64,000 bases of DNA from Nymphaea colorata (taxonomy: Eukaryota > Streptophyta > Magnoliopsida > Nymphaeales > Nymphaeaceae). Below, one piece after another: positions 10,570 to 22,550 of the stretch. Numbering within the stretch: position 1 is the first letter of the stretch; every line of letters begins with the position of its first letter. The position numbers and the translations under genes are program-made. The notes under the pieces were generated by a model. It was given only the letters and a program-made list of their open reading frames with translations, ran no database searches and was not told the origin of the DNA. The stretch lies in assembly GCF_008831285.2 (NCBI RefSeq), contig NC_045147.1, forward strand, positions 9,084,334-9,148,333. Direction: 5' to 3'.

Positions 10570-13500
10570 AGTTTATTTTCGCGAAAAACTAGCCAATGCT
10601 ATATCAAGCTGAAGACAATAAATTCAGAAATAATAAGAGGCAATCCACTGTAGTTACAACTTTTCTTTTCTTCTTAATAGGCTTTTTCAATAAGTTACTA
10701 CATATGTTTTATTGTGTTGAACCCCATGCTCTTTCGTAACTCTAAAGTTAAGAATGCACATATAAATTAGAATATTATTGCTAGGTGTGAACATATCTTC
10801 ATCCTTGCTTGACCATTGGTTTCCTCAATTGCATTTTATGTATACAGAAGTTGAATAAAATTTGTAATGCATATAAAATAGTTATCCCCCCTCTCTCCTT
10901 CTTCCTTGCCAGCTGTAGAGCCATGGAAGAGTACAAGGCAGATATTTCAGTATAATACACGTACAAGTTGTATTAGAAACATGGGAAAGAATAAATACAA
11001 TTTGATGTATGGATTGGATAAAAATAATAAATTCAATTTTACAAAAATATATGTAAGCATTGATATATTTAAATAAGACTATATATTGAATTTTGCAAGG
11101 GATACGTTACATAGATTTATTTTCATGATTTAATCACATTCTAAAGTCAACTCTGATCATATTGAGTATGTTTATTAATTGCTTGAATTTTTTTATGAAC
11201 ATGATAGAAATGTTTGCGAATAACATTACTGAAAGCTTTCGAAAGATTTTCCAGTTCAAATAAAATAACCTAGAACTTTAAAGCTGAGATTGTTGCATAT
11301 GGTAAATAGAACTTTAATTTTTACAAAAGTAAACTAGGCTAATTAGGTTCATTTTTATATGTTCATGTTTGTCGATTAGTTTAGCTTTGCACTCAGTCGG
11401 GTGCACAAGCAAGCAGGCATTGTGGCATTTGACAAAACATGAACCACATATTTTTATATATTACATGCATGCTTTTATGTAAAGGCTATGTCTAAGGCTC
11501 ATATTTATTTGTAGTTTTATCCAAAACACTCATTGCAAATTTCATTGTAAATAGAATTAAAACAAGAAAAGTATGCAGTTTTAAGTGTTATTCATATCCT
11601 AAAAGTGTTGTCTGTAAAAAATTGGATCTAAACGTAAAAGCTTTAGCAAATCTGTACCTACCTAAAAACACGTGCCTCTTCTCTTCTATGATCTCTTTTT
11701 CTTCCCCGCTACACACCAAAGTCATAACAGGTTGCGGCAGCTCTTTCTCTAACCGAACTCCAAAGCTTTTCTGGTGAAGGCCAAGATCTGGCGTTCTCTT
11801 CCCCCTCCTCCGAACAAGTGGGTACATAGGATATGTTTATATTTTTTGGTTCTAAATTAGTTTCCTATTACCAAAATTGTTTTTGAATTTCAAATCAATA
11901 TAAACTTAGCTTATTGATTGATTAATCATTTAGAATTGGCCAAACATTTTCCAGATTAGTGTTCTTATTCATGCCACTAGTTTAGGTTTGATTTCATATC
12001 TTATACCCGTTTTCTTTTTTTGTTTGCAACAGACATTTGGTTTGAAGGTTAATCAGATATTTATTAAAAAAATTGGCATATACATTAAGGAAGCGACATG
12101 GAATATAACATACTTGTTAGAAGTTTGATGGCCAAAGCAAGGGTTGGACAAATCTTGGGTGTTGAAGTGTCCTAATATTCACATGACAACCTGAACCTGG
12201 AAATGATTGTGTTGGAGAAAGGCTTTTGTTGATTTGGTTAAAGTAGAAGACGAGCATCATAGATACTACCGGTAGCATGTGAAGGTTCAGATAAAAATTA
12301 CAAAAGTGGGGTAGTCAAGATGGAATTCATAGGTTAAGAAATGAAATCCTTATCATTGAAGCCTAAATTTGATGAATGAGTTCCCAATCTTTAGTACCCC
12401 AACCGGGATTTTTCCTTTTTTCTGTTCTCTCCATATAAGTTTATTTGTCTTTTGCTTAATAAAAGTGGCTGTCTTAGACATCTTCCTAGTTGTGTCCATA
12501 CAAGATGTGTCTTTTCTTTAATACAAGTAGGGGTCTTAAACACCTTCCTAGTAAAACAAGCCTCTGCGAATATGACAGTTGCAACTGTTGCCTTTATTTG
12601 AATAATAAGTGTCTCCGCAAATACCATAGTTTGCAAATATCACCATTTTCAGCAGTGTCGACCCTAAAAATCTCACAACTTTAAAACATGACAACACTTG
12701 TTATCAAAACGTGACTACCTGTCTGCATATTTATGTGAATTATTAGTCACAAACTATAATATTTAATGGTGAACTACAAAGTATCCTAACAAAGGAACAG
12801 ATTTCTATTCATACGCATGAACTGTCAGACTCATAGAGGTAAATTATAAACTTGTGCATAAACAGTGGACCATGGTTAGCACATTGATTCAAATTTGGAG
12901 CACGCTTCAAATCATTTCATGTGTAAACCTTGTAAGAATTCCTCATTTCTGCTCAAACATTAAGTTGTTTTGTGTGTAAACTTTGTCATGACATGATTCA
13001 TGTGCAAAAATCAAATTGTTTTATGCATAAACTGCCAAGTCTCACATTCAAATGCCATTTCTAGTAAGATATCAATGTGTTCTTATTCATGTACAAACTA
13101 TGTTAGATACAAACCAATATGGTTTGCGTATGAACACATCTTTTGCCCAAGAAAACTTATCCACATAAAAGAAGAGCCAAAACCAATGTTTTGGTTCAGC
13201 TTCCACCGTCCTATGATTTCCCTAAATTATTGTCTTTTGACGTTCATTTCGAGTCAGAAAAACTCATTTCTACCTCTTCCCTCAATAGCAACGCCCATTT
13301 TGACAGGTAAGAGCTTTTCACTGGACAAAAAAAAATAGAAATTTGTAGAAGCTGTAGAAACTAAATAACCACTAAGCTATGTTTTATATACTTATGTTAG
13401 AATATCTCAACCTCTTAAACTTGCAATAGCATAAGTTAATTTAGATTAATTCCATCACGTGGTTATTTGAATTCATCACCATGCAATTGAAACTAGCCTT

Positions 13501-14475
13501 AGATCTATGAAACTAAAAATGTACTGTAACTTGATGAGAATATAAATATATTTATACATTCTCCATGCAACATTGCTCGCCTATACTGTTCCACTATCAT
13601 AACAAGCATACACACACCATGCACAAACTATCACAAAATAAAACACTATGATAGCATAAGCTAAGGTAGTTAGGCATGCATAAACAGGAAATATATTACA
13701 TAAGATCCTTCTAAGCCATCATTTTAGTGTTAATCCTTGGTCAATTTTAACCCTTGGCCTAGTTACACATAGTAATAGCATTAGAACAGCTAGAGTCATA
13801 AAGACTATCTCTCGAAATGTCACATTTTGTAAACGAAGGTCTAGCAATTTCAAAACAAAAATTTTGGTTTAGCATAAGCATACACTAGAGTTGAGGTTTC
13901 CCTCTCTCCAAAACTTTTGCCCAGAACCACAAGATTTGAAGTCCATAATGTGGGCATCTGAGCAAATTTTTTTATAACAACAAAGAATTAGTTTGCTTTT
14001 TTGTCATATAATACAACCATTTTTCTGAAATAAGGTCTTCGAAAGTGGAATCCATATTTATACAATTACATGAGAACTCAATACGAGGTCAGAGAAGATA
14101 AAAAAAAAAACTTGAAGAATACCACTCAGATGATCAGACATACTTGAGGTGCAGATGGACCATGTGCCAAAATCCAGAAGAAAAAATTAGCTAAATCTGC
14201 AAATAAAATAATCTCAGTTGAGCCAAATAGGACTATTGATCACCACCTAAAGAGAATTAAGAAACTCTGCCTTCAAGCATTTGTTTGTATATCACAGTAT
14301 ACAGGGAGAAATGGCTGCTTCTCCAAGGTTTTCTTTTATCCACTTATTTTGAAGAATCTCCAAGCCAATTTGAAGTATTATCTAGATATCTTAACAGAAA
14401 AACAAACTCCACTTTCAACTTCAGCCATAATTCAACCATTCAAGGTCTAATCATAAGGAAGATAAACCAATGTTA
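10570..14475. other. Intergenic DNA, no gene seen
   Basis: This is AT-rich sequence. A short pyrimidine-rich, higher-GC block at 11660-11830 is open on both strands and has a CACGTG core upstream, but I see no domain or convincing splice context. Degenerate phrases such as 'tgtgtaaac...aa' recur around 12900-13130 without a clear unit. Confidence 0.5.
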
Positions 14476-14477
14476 TT

Positions 14478-14596
14478 TGTATCGTACGATACATGGGCGT
14501 ATCGTACGATACATGTTCGATACGCGATACGCGTGCGTATCGTATGCGTATCTCCCGTATCGTGCGATACGGGGGCCATATCGCACGATATGGGAG
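14478..14596. repeat. Cluster of GTATCG...CGATAC palindromes
   Basis: A perfect 14-bp palindrome GTATCGTACGATAC occurs at 14479-14492 and again at 14499-14512, exactly 20 bp apart. It is followed by TCGATACGCGATACGCG, then by CCCGTATCG..CGATACGGG and CCATATCG..CGATATGG, which are also palindromic. The cluster is embedded in AT-rich DNA. It resembles one arm of a palindromic MITE or a satellite-like seed, but I found no second arm or target-site duplication. Confidence 0.85.
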
Positions 14597-14599
14597 AAA

Positions 14600-15099
14600 A
14601 ATTAAAAAAGGGACCGACAACCCCTTTTTTGCAAGTTCTTTTAAAAGCTACGCTCATCTCTCTCTCTCTTTTCTTGTTTCTAAACACTACAAGAGACGTG
14701 GGAGGGAAAGATTTTCTCCATTTGCATCAAGCTTTGCCGGTGAAGAAGCTTTCTTTCTCATTGTGGGGATGGTGGGGACAATTGACGAAGATTATTGTTG
14801 AATCATGAAAGATCAGACACATAAACTTCAATTATTGCACATGAAATGAGTCTCAACCTTGAAGCAATATCTGATATGGGCTTTGATTTCACGTCAATAA
14901 TACCCCTTGGTATGTTATAGCATTGACTTAAGATAACAGGATCATGATCAAGGAACCAATATGGTTGATTACCATCTTCAAAAACATCTCCACAGCAACA
15001 GAAAGCCACTATGAGATTGCAGATATTTTTGGCTAGAATGAAACTTTTTGCTTTGTGAAGAAACACTTAAATTGAAGAAACAAACTTTTCACCAAGTAG
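14600..15099. other. Unassigned sequence next to copia relic
   Basis: This block follows the palindromic cluster and abuts the 3'-truncated end of the minus-strand copia. A minus-strand open frame of 87 codons (14803-15066) is present, but I recognise no domain in it and it does not resemble RT or RNase H. The abrupt switch from integrase to this text at about 15095 suggests a deletion or insertion breakpoint. Confidence 0.4.
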
Positions 15100-15830
15100 T
15101 TAACGGTGTAGAGCATATGTTGTTATCTGAAGGAAAGCATACTCACTCAGTATTGTAGGGTTTGAGAATGGATATTCATGAGGGGAGGTTAAAATGATAG
15201 CTTGGTTTTGACTTTCTAGATCTTGAGTTTTAGTTTCTTGAGTATCAATAAAAGGGAATTTTTTCTCATTAAATTGGACATGCTTTGAAATATAGATTTT
15301 ACCGGTTCGTACACCCAAACAGTAATACCCTTTATGTTGAGAAGCATGGCCCAAGAAAACACATCTTTCAGATCGGTAATCTAATTTATTTTTCTGATAA
15401 GCTCTTAAACAAGGAAAGCATTCACATCCAAAGATTTTGAGGAAGTCATAATCAAGTTTTCCTTTGAACAATTTTTCCAAAGGAGAAGCAAAATCAAGAA
15501 TCTTGGTTGGCATTCGGTTAATCAAATAAACAGCAGTACAAAAAGCATATGACCAAAAGTTCTTAGGAATATTACCTTCTGCCATTAGAGATAAGTCTTT
15601 TTCAACAATATATTTATATCTCCTTTCAGCTGCTCCATTTTGTTCAGGGGTATGAGGACATGATATTCAATGTCTAATCCCATTATCGACAATATATGAT
15701 TGAAGCCCTTGAAATTCTCCTCCCCAATCTGAGTGAAAATATTTTATCTTGTGTACAGTAAGATTTTCAGAAAGTGCCTTGAAAGTTTTGAAAACATGAC
15801 TAACGTTTGATTTTTTTTTTCATCAAATAA
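15100..15830 (-). pseudogene. copia integrase fragment
   Basis: The minus-strand translation shows KIKYFHSDWGGEFQ (usually SDNGGEF, second catalytic Asp), then CPHTPEQNG (usually SCPHTPQQNG) and AAERRYKYIVEKDLSLM around the catalytic Glu. A clean open stretch at 15100-15585 follows, with NFWSYAFCTAVYLINRMPT and KIFGCECFPCLRAYQKNKLD, the standard copia integrase C-terminal half, and CVFLGHASQHKGYYCL. Stops interrupt the first part. The frame ends at a stop just before the truncation point. Confidence 0.85.
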
Positions 15831-16037
15831 ATCTAAGCATACCTCATACATCAGAATAAATGACTTCAAGCGGGCGTTTCACCTTATTTGAAATAGCATT
15901 AAATGGAAGTTTATGACTTTTAGCTTTTTGACAAGCTTTACACAAATAATTCAAACAATCATCATAATAAGACAAATCACACTTATTCAAACCTTCTTAA
16001 CAATGAAAAATGAAGGGTGACCAAGTCTTTTGTGCCA

Positions 16038-17219
16038 CTACCCAATAGTCTGTCTTTCTCCAAGTTGCGCTTCTTTTTTTCTGCTACTAAGGTCTATCTT
16101 ATATAACCCATCACTGCTAGTTCCTTGATGAAGAATTTTTCTCATTCTCTGTTGCTTAACATAGCACATATTAGGATGAAACCCAAAATAGACTCCATTA
16201 TCCTTAGAAAAACGTTGTACGGATAACAAGTTTCTTGTTATTTTGGGCACATGAAAGAGATGATTTAAAACTAAATTTTGAGATGTCTTTGAAGAACTAA
16301 TATGAAAAATTCTCAAACCTGATCCATCTCTGATTTTTACAGCATTTCCACCTTTGTATTTGGCATGAATAGACAAGTTATTTATATTATTGGTGATGTG
16401 ATGAGTCGCATCGGAGTTAGGATACAAATTATCATCTCCAATGTCTTGATTCAAAGCACTAGAAGAAACTGCATGATATGCTTGAAGAGACGTTGTCTCT
16501 TTTTCTTTAAACAAGTTAGTATATGACCAACAAAACTTTGCAATATGACTAACTTTTCCACATATTTGGCACACAAGACGATCACCTTTGTATTGCTCAT
16601 TTTTCCGGACTCTTTTTCTAGATTGGTAGTTGTTTCTATCACGACCTCTGTAGTTGGTTTGCTTATTGTAAACTTGTTTTGAGGCAATATTCGCAGCTGG
16701 CATAATAGATTCAAAAATTTGAAAGTCATCTTCTTTTAAGTTGGCTTCTTGTATGAGAAGAAGCCCATGAAGTTAATTCAAAGAGACAGGGTCCTTTCGA
16801 GTTTCCATACTGACTTTAAAAGCTAGATATTCACTTGGCAATCCTCTAAGAATTTGAAGAACAAGATCATCTTCATCAACGGGTTTGGATGCAATGTCTA
16901 ATTGATGAGCAATAGCTTTCGCTTTGTTTATATAAACATCCATAGAACTAGACCCCTTTTTCAAATCTTGAAACTGTGATTTTAACTGCATTATTCGAGC
17001 ATTGGATTGAGCAACATATGACTGCCTAAGAGCACTCCAAACCTTTAGAAAGGTTTTTAAACCAATAATTTGGGTATGTATTGCTTCAGATAGAGAAGAC
17101 TTAATCCAACTCAAAAGTAACTGATCCTTTCTCAGCCATTCAATATATTCTGAACTAATTTCAGTAGTTCCACATCTAAACATTGACGGTGCAGGTTTGC
17201 TTCCATCAATATATCTCAT
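16038..17219 (-). pseudogene. copia gag-protease with one internal stop
   Basis: The frame starts at the ATG at 17219. Gag residues include WLRKDQLLLSWIKSSLSEAI and ILRGLPSEYLAFKVSMETRK, typical of the UBN2/gag domain. After a lone TAA near 16772 the same frame runs on through a CX2CX4HX4C zinc knuckle (CQICGKVSHIAKFC) to a protease stretch YPNSDATHHIT. The normal active site is D-S-G, so DSD is a likely inactivating change. It then passes LFHVPKITRNLLSVQRFSKDN. The single stop could also be a recoding point, but the DSD change argues for a dead copy. Confidence 0.85.
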
Positions 17220-17467
17220 AAGATCAAATGAAATAAAGATTGAAGTGAATTGAGATTCCTAAATAAGATAATTTTCAACATTTAACTTGACGGTGAGGAA
17301 ATGCTGTAAATTGCTTGGGTACTGAAGAGGAGAAGCAAGAAAATTCATACTTATAACAGAGTTGACTCCCATATTTGATGTTGCTTCTTGATTTTTCATG
17401 AGAATGAAAAGCGGCAATACAAGATGTAATCCTTAGGATCTAGCGGCGGCACTAACAAGGACCAGTG

Positions 17468-17479
17468 GCTCTGATACCA
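17468..17479 (-). other. Primer-binding site (tRNA-iMet type)
   Basis: On the minus strand this reads TGGTATCAGAGC, the standard plant copia PBS complementary to the 3' end of initiator tRNA-Met. It directly follows the 5' LTR end (...TTAACA), which fixes the LTR boundary at 17480. Confidence 0.9.
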
Positions 17480-17960
17480 TGTTAAAAATCAACATGAAGA
17501 AATAATTAAAGGGACATGAATTTTTAAAGTGGTTCAGCCAATAGGCCTACGTCAACTGCTCTATCATTTCTTGTTTGCCTTCCTTTATATGGAAGGGTCT
17601 CTAGTTCCCACAAGACATGACTTTTCATCTTTCAACATACATGACTTTTCATCTTTCAACATACATGTTTTTTCGTCTCTCAAGAGACATGTCTTTCCAT
17701 CTCCTAAGAGACATGACTTTTCATCCCTCAAGAGACATGACTTTTCATCTCCCAAGTAATTCACTTTGAGAGCCTTCTTGGTATATCTATTAACAGAAAC
17801 CAGAAAAGCTATGACGATCAAGAGAGAGGGAGAGGGACAAGGGAGGGAGAGGGATAGGGGAAGGAGAGTTCTTCCACCAAGATTCTGCATTGATCAGGAA
17901 CTAAAGATGAAGAGTGAAAGATCTCAAAAGGAGTCATGCATCAACCGGAGCTCACTAGGG
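17480..17960 (-). mobile_element. 5' LTR of minus-strand copia (outer end uncertain)
   Basis: The inner edge is fixed by the PBS: on the plus strand the LTR begins TGTTAAAAATC at 17480. The outer edge is not clear because the 3' LTR is missing and cannot be compared. 17960 is a guess, and the LTR could extend to about 18350. It contains the 24-bp minisatellite listed separately and a purine-rich stretch at 17820-17870. Confidence 0.5.
17616..17757. repeat. 24-bp minisatellite, about six copies
   Basis: The unit reads roughly CATGACTTTTCATCTTTCAA followed by CATA. Six copies in two subtypes (..TTTCAACATA and ..CTCAAGAGA) sit in tandem inside the copia LTR region. Because 24 is a multiple of three, the array translates as an HDFSSFNI-like octapeptide repeat, which is not evidence of a gene. 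Confidence 0.9.
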
Positions 17961-18403
17961 TCGTAGTTGAAGAAGGAAAAGAAAGAAGTAGTTAAAGCGG
18001 TTACCTCACAGAGATCGGGTCTCTGTCTTTGTCTCTCTAACCTGATAGATCAGATACTCTCTCTCTCTCTGTGCAAAGATTTTGACTTCGAGGGAGCGGG
18101 AAAAAGAGCACGACGGGAAGGGAAAAATGACGCGCTAGCCTACCAGCTCGTTTTGTATAGTTTCGGATAAGTTTTTCTTTCTACCCTTAATTCTTTGCTT
18201 AATTACGAGGTTATCAACCGGCGCGGGCGCCGGCCCCGCCGCTGGCCGCCCCTTCCGGTTTTTACAGTGCTCCTTCTGAACGGATCGGGTATCCCACTAC
18301 CCATCAAGCCGTTGAAGTCCTATAAAGTCGGACTCTTTCATCTTGCATGGTACATATTATAAGCGTAGTCTCGTTCATATTGCATAGTATGTAGTTGTAT
18401 AAG
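17960..18403. other. GC-rich patch and two-copy tandem repeat, no gene
   Basis: A GC-rich stretch at 18218-18260 contains the palindromic phrase GGCGCGGGCGCC. At about 18320-18403 a unit of about 40 bp starting TATAA and containing 'ctttcat.ttgcat.gta' is present twice in degenerate form. No coding region is supported. Confidence 0.5.
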
Positions 18404-18525
18404 AGTGGGCATCCAGCCCGGTACCCCATGGTTGGGGCCGGTAATGGGTCAGGCCAGCTTGAAAGAAAAAAAAACTTGCTGGGCCTGGCTGACCCGAGTT
18501 TGGTATTTAAAGTCTACTTTTTATT

Positions 18526-18634
<109 letters not shown>

Positions 18635-18674
18635 TAGCTAGCAGGCTCACTTAGAAACTCTTGGTGTGTGTTAC

Positions 18675-18720
18675 CTTTGGCTACCTTTTTTGAGACATTT
18701 GGCTACCTTTTTTGAGACAT
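18675..18720. repeat. 22-bp tandem duplication
   Basis: The unit TTTGGCTACCTTTTTTGAGA plus CA occurs twice in a row with no difference visible over most of its length. Confidence 0.8.
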
Positions 18721-18909
18721 TAAAAAATAAAATATTAAGGGTTTCAAGTAAAGGTAGACATCAAAGGTATCAACCAGCATGAAGTTGATGGTCGGGCCCA
18801 GCCTGATGACTAAACTGCCTGGACTTGGGCTGCTAGCGAGGACTTTGGGCCAACCCGAGCCTGGCTTTGTCGATCCTTGTCCCAGCCCAGCTCGATGCCA
18901 ACCCTTGCA

Positions 18910-19850
18910 TGTGTTTTGAAACCACTCAAACAAGTTGGGGCTTATACACATGCCAACTTTGAAAAAGTTCATACAGAACAAGGTCTCAAGTAAAACCAGG
19001 GTTTTAAATTGGTTTTATGATTTGAACAAAAGAAACTTCAAATGTTTGGATTAATGAACTCCATATTGCAACAATTACACACCCAGGCAACAAAGATAAT
19101 CCAAATTCAACAGCCAGGCATGGAAAACCAGTCAAGGAAAAAACATACCTACAACAGATTTTGGCATATCTCCATAAATATCTATTGTGATAAAACTTAT
19201 TGATGGTTGCGTGAGTGGAATCAAGCCATGTAAATATCAAAATCTGAAATAATGGAAAGCAATACATGCAATTTCACTGTGGATGTAGGCGTTGGCAAGG
19301 AAAACAGCCCTAAAAGCCTTATTATTTTGGAAAAGGACAAAAGATAATGAAAAAGATAACTATAGTCATTAGTGAACAAACAGAATATGATATTTAAAAA
19401 CAAATCAATGTTAGATGGGTTATTTTAAATTTTAAGTTGTCACTAAAGCATGTTTCCACAATACATTGGCTCTAATATTGAATATTCTTTAGGATTTTAC
19501 ATAGACAATGTATTTAACCTTACGTGGATCATGAAAATCATGAGTATCAAACTACCACGTTGAAACATTGCTGGGTCACATTATGAAATTCAATTTAATC
19601 CTAGAATAACAAAAAACATTTGCATTATCAAAGTGCATTAGACATAAAAATTAATGAAAGTCGTGCAGAGCAATGGGGCATGCATCGTGTGATTTCCTTT
19701 ATCAAGCAATTCACATTGAAGACACAAATCTAGAATTGTAAGGTTTATGGATGCATGCTATACAAGTCCATGTAAGACAAATAGTGTTGGAGCCAAGAGT
19801 ATGATAGTAGACAATGCTAATTTTCTGGCATAGCAAATATCATATTGTTA
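18910..19850. repeat. Probable decayed 5' LTR region of the 19.8-23.2 kb copia
   Basis: A stretch at about 19180-19270 (tgtgataaaacttattgatggttgc..., then an ATCA-rich segment) resembles one at about 23375-23465 (tgtgataaagttgttgatggttgc...). The second lies just beyond a polypurine tract at about 23224, where a 3' LTR is expected. This fits a strongly diverged LTR pair. Boundaries cannot be set from sequence alone. Confidence 0.35.
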
Positions 19851-19851
19851 G

Positions 19852-20190
19852 TTGGACCAACAAAACCTTATCAAAACAGTTGTTGGCCTAATAGTTGGAC
19901 TTGAGTCAGCTCAACAAGTTAGAATGGCATTGGAAAAGGTGTTCATGTTAGATCCGCAAGAATTTTTGTTATCTACAAAACTTGTAATCTCTTCACAAGA
20001 TACCTATTGCCTTTTAAAACACCAGTCAATGGACTTGCATCTATATGGAGACTTGTTACAAAATGTAGTATGATTTTTTTTTTTCTCTTTCTCAATGGTA
20101 TTGGTGATTCTTATGAGGCTTTTGTCACTATGTTGATGAAGCTACCCATTCTTTTCTACAAAAAAAGTTATCTCATTGCTTCAAAACCAT
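19852..20190 (+). pseudogene. copia gag remnant
   Basis: Frames show TVVGLIVGLESAQQVRMALE (the usual VVG..TA..VW.ALE) and, after a frame change, LNGIGDSYEAFVTMLMKLP, the typical 'L.GLG..Y..FVT.....P' gag stretch. It is broken by a poly-T run and frameshifts. Confidence 0.65.
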
Positions 20191-20568
20191 GAAATGTTTA
20201 AAATCATTAAGAAAAATCTGTCCAATTGTTCAAACCAAAATTGTTACTTTTCTCACCCACATAAATAGTAGAAAATTTTATGAATATGGATATGGTTCCC
20301 CGAATAACCAATCTCATTTTTCATCTAGAGGTCACATGTTCTCACAAACATGTAGAATTTCATTAGAGTTAGTTAGTTTTTTTCTCAAACTAAACAGGGA
20401 AAATAGAAATGGTATGGATAAAATGAGGTGAAAGGAAAGGGCATGCTTTCTCCTATTTGTTTTAAACACATAACTATACTAACCTCATATGCAATCATAA
20501 GTCCAACAATTTATGAAGCAAATGATATGCCACAAGGCCTTGAGGCAGCGAACATGTTCAATAATCAT

Positions 20569-21075
20569 GATAAGACTTGGTTTTCAAGCAAGATGAGGTT
20601 CACATTGTGTTATAGCTAATCTTGCATGTCATAATTATCATGGCTTTTCTATCCAAATTCTCAATCAGGTAACTTTCACATAGTGAAATGGAATTCAAAG
20701 TTGTCTCATGACCAAACAATTTAGCTTCTTCTCCATCTCTGATCCAAGATATATAAGATCTCTTGTTTGTTGACAATAATGTCAACCACTCGAATATTAT
20801 GACCCTTCCCAACATGGACATTGATAAGACTTGGTCTCTACACTAGATGAGGTTCACCCTGTGTTATAGCTAATCTTCCCTATCGTAATTCTCATGGCTT
20901 TTCTCCAAATTTTCAATGAGGTAACTTTTATATAGTGAAATGGAATTCAAAGTTGTTCTCATGACCAAACAATTTAGCTTCTTCCCCATCTCTGATCCAA
21001 AATTTGTAAGATACCTTGTTTGTTGACAATAATGTCAACCACTCGAATATTATTACCTTTCCCAACATAAACATA
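20569..21075. repeat. Tandem duplication, unit about 254 bp
   Basis: The segment beginning GATAAGACTTGG at 20569 is repeated from 20823 with scattered substitutions and small indels. Both copies carry the same inner landmarks (GAGGTTCAC, GGAATTCAAAGTTGT, GACCAAACAATTTAGCTTCT). It lies within the relic between gag and RT. Confidence 0.9.
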
Positions 21076-21289
21076 TGGAGCCTCCATTTTCTAACCGATT
21101 GACAACAATTCAGTACAAATAGTTATGTTCATCATTTGCCCCTGAATATCTAATACAAACTCCAATTCTTGAACAATGGTCACAAGAAACAATTATGAAC
21201 TTTTCTAAGTACAATCATAGATATTTCTTGACTGAAGTTGATCAATGACTTAAGTCAAAATCTATAAACAAGCTCTAGATACTAGATGG

Positions 21290-22550
21290 TTTCATGCCAT
21301 GCAACATCATCATTGGCTATTAAATGGATACTTAAAATGAACTCAGGGCTGAGAAACTCAATCAAGGTTCATTACACATGTCTTCAATCAAATTTCAGCA
21401 TTTGGTTTTATTGAATCATTTTCAACTATCACGAATTTGCTATTGTCTATGTTGTTTTATTGTTGCTCTCAGTTGTAGACGGATTATCAAACAAATTGAT
21501 ATCAAAATAATTTTTGTTGCATGGGTTTGTTCATGTTTCTATCTCTATAGAACAAATTTCTAACTTTCTTAGTCCATCTAAAGCAAACTATATTTGAAAA
21601 TATGAATGACTATATGAATTATGGCAGTCATTACAAGCATGCTTAGATAGTTTCATAGGTTTTCTACCTGCTATTATTTTTTTACTATAACATTATTGAT
21701 TTGGTTGGCATCATATGCTTTGGCAACATCTATATTCTTACTCACATTGATGACATTATTCTTATGGGCAGCAATAATGGTTGATTATAATTCATTTTTC
21801 GGCAAGGTTATTCTGAAATGTTTCATGAAAGAACTTGATAGGCTTAATCACTTTTTGAGGATTCAAGTATCCAAGTTTGCCGGTAGACTATTACTAGACC
21901 ATTTGAGATACACTATTGATCTTTTGCCAAATTGAATATGAAAGAGTGCATAGCTATCTCCACTCCAATGATTGGTTGATTGCAACCACCTTCACTTGAT
22001 TATCATAGAAGCATTATCTTGACTTTACAATATTTTAGTTTCACTTGGCCAGGCTTATCCTCATGTATAAATTATGCACATTTTGGAATATGCTGACCAA
22101 TTTCCATCTTCGACTTCTGAAGTGAGTTCTTCATATGTCAAATGCCTCATTCACTAGTCTTTTTGCCAGTGCTCTTTCTAATGTTTATGGGTTCTTTGAG
22201 AAAGACAAGGTTGGATTCTCTTGATCAATTGATCCACCACAAGCTATTGTATTTTCCCAACATGAAATTGCATTTCTTGAAGTGCCATGAGATAATCAAT
22301 TATTGCTAAATCTAGTTCTAAGGTTGAAGATTGAGTCATGGCTTTTATCATTGCTGAAAGTATATGATGATTACATTTTATGGAAGTTTGAATTCTACGT
22401 CAAGTGGCCTCCTTTTTTCTGATAACTTATTGCCCTTACATGTGATCGCCAATTTGTTCTTCTATCATTGCTCTAAGCAAACCAAAAGTTGGTTTTGTCA
22501 GATGAAAAGTTGTCTTTCATCAGGTTCTTATTTGCTTCACTCTTTTTAGA
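21290..22550 (+). pseudogene. copia RT and RNase H remnant
   Basis: Landmarks are FNQISAFGFIESFS (usually GF.Q..G.D..ETF), THIDDIILMGSNNG (the YVDD box, here HIDD), then DRLNHFLRIQVSKF and LNMKECIAISTPM. RNase H fragments follow, ending near 22550. The many stops rule out function. Confidence 0.7.

Larger units (their letters stand above)
7800..10570 (+). mobile_element. Decayed Ty1/copia retrotransposon
   Basis: This is a heavily mutated copia element with its domains still in the normal order: a gag start (7802-7909), protease (about 8150-8260), the pre-integrase stretch (about 8300-8480), integrase (about 8600-9290) and reverse transcriptase (about 9820-10560). It has many stops and frameshifts, most of gag is deleted, and a MITE sits at the gag/protease junction. 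No LTR, PBS or polypurine tract could be recognised. The amount of decay marks an old insertion. Confidence 0.85.
15100..17479 (-). mobile_element. Truncated Ty1/copia retrotransposon (gag-PR-IN only)
   Basis: Read on the minus strand, the element has a PBS (17468-17479), gag (from 17219), a zinc knuckle, protease, and integrase ending at about 15100. The reverse transcriptase and RNase H are absent, so this copy is 3'-truncated. The gag to protease frame is interrupted by a single in-frame TAA near 16772. Integrase continues in another frame. Decay is much lighter than in the relics at 8-10 kb and 20-23 kb, so it is younger than those. Confidence 0.85.

Noticed and set aside
11588-11830. Possible first exon with a G-box-like CACGTG upstream
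   Set aside because: Frames on both strands are short, there is no plausible splice continuation or domain, and one hexamer is weak evidence.
14803-15066. 87-codon minus-strand frame next to the copia truncation
   Set aside because: No domain is recognised and it does not match RT or RNase H. It is too short and isolated to call a gene.
17585-17890. Open frames with an octapeptide repeat
   Set aside because: These come from the 24-bp minisatellite in the copia LTR, whose unit length is a multiple of three.
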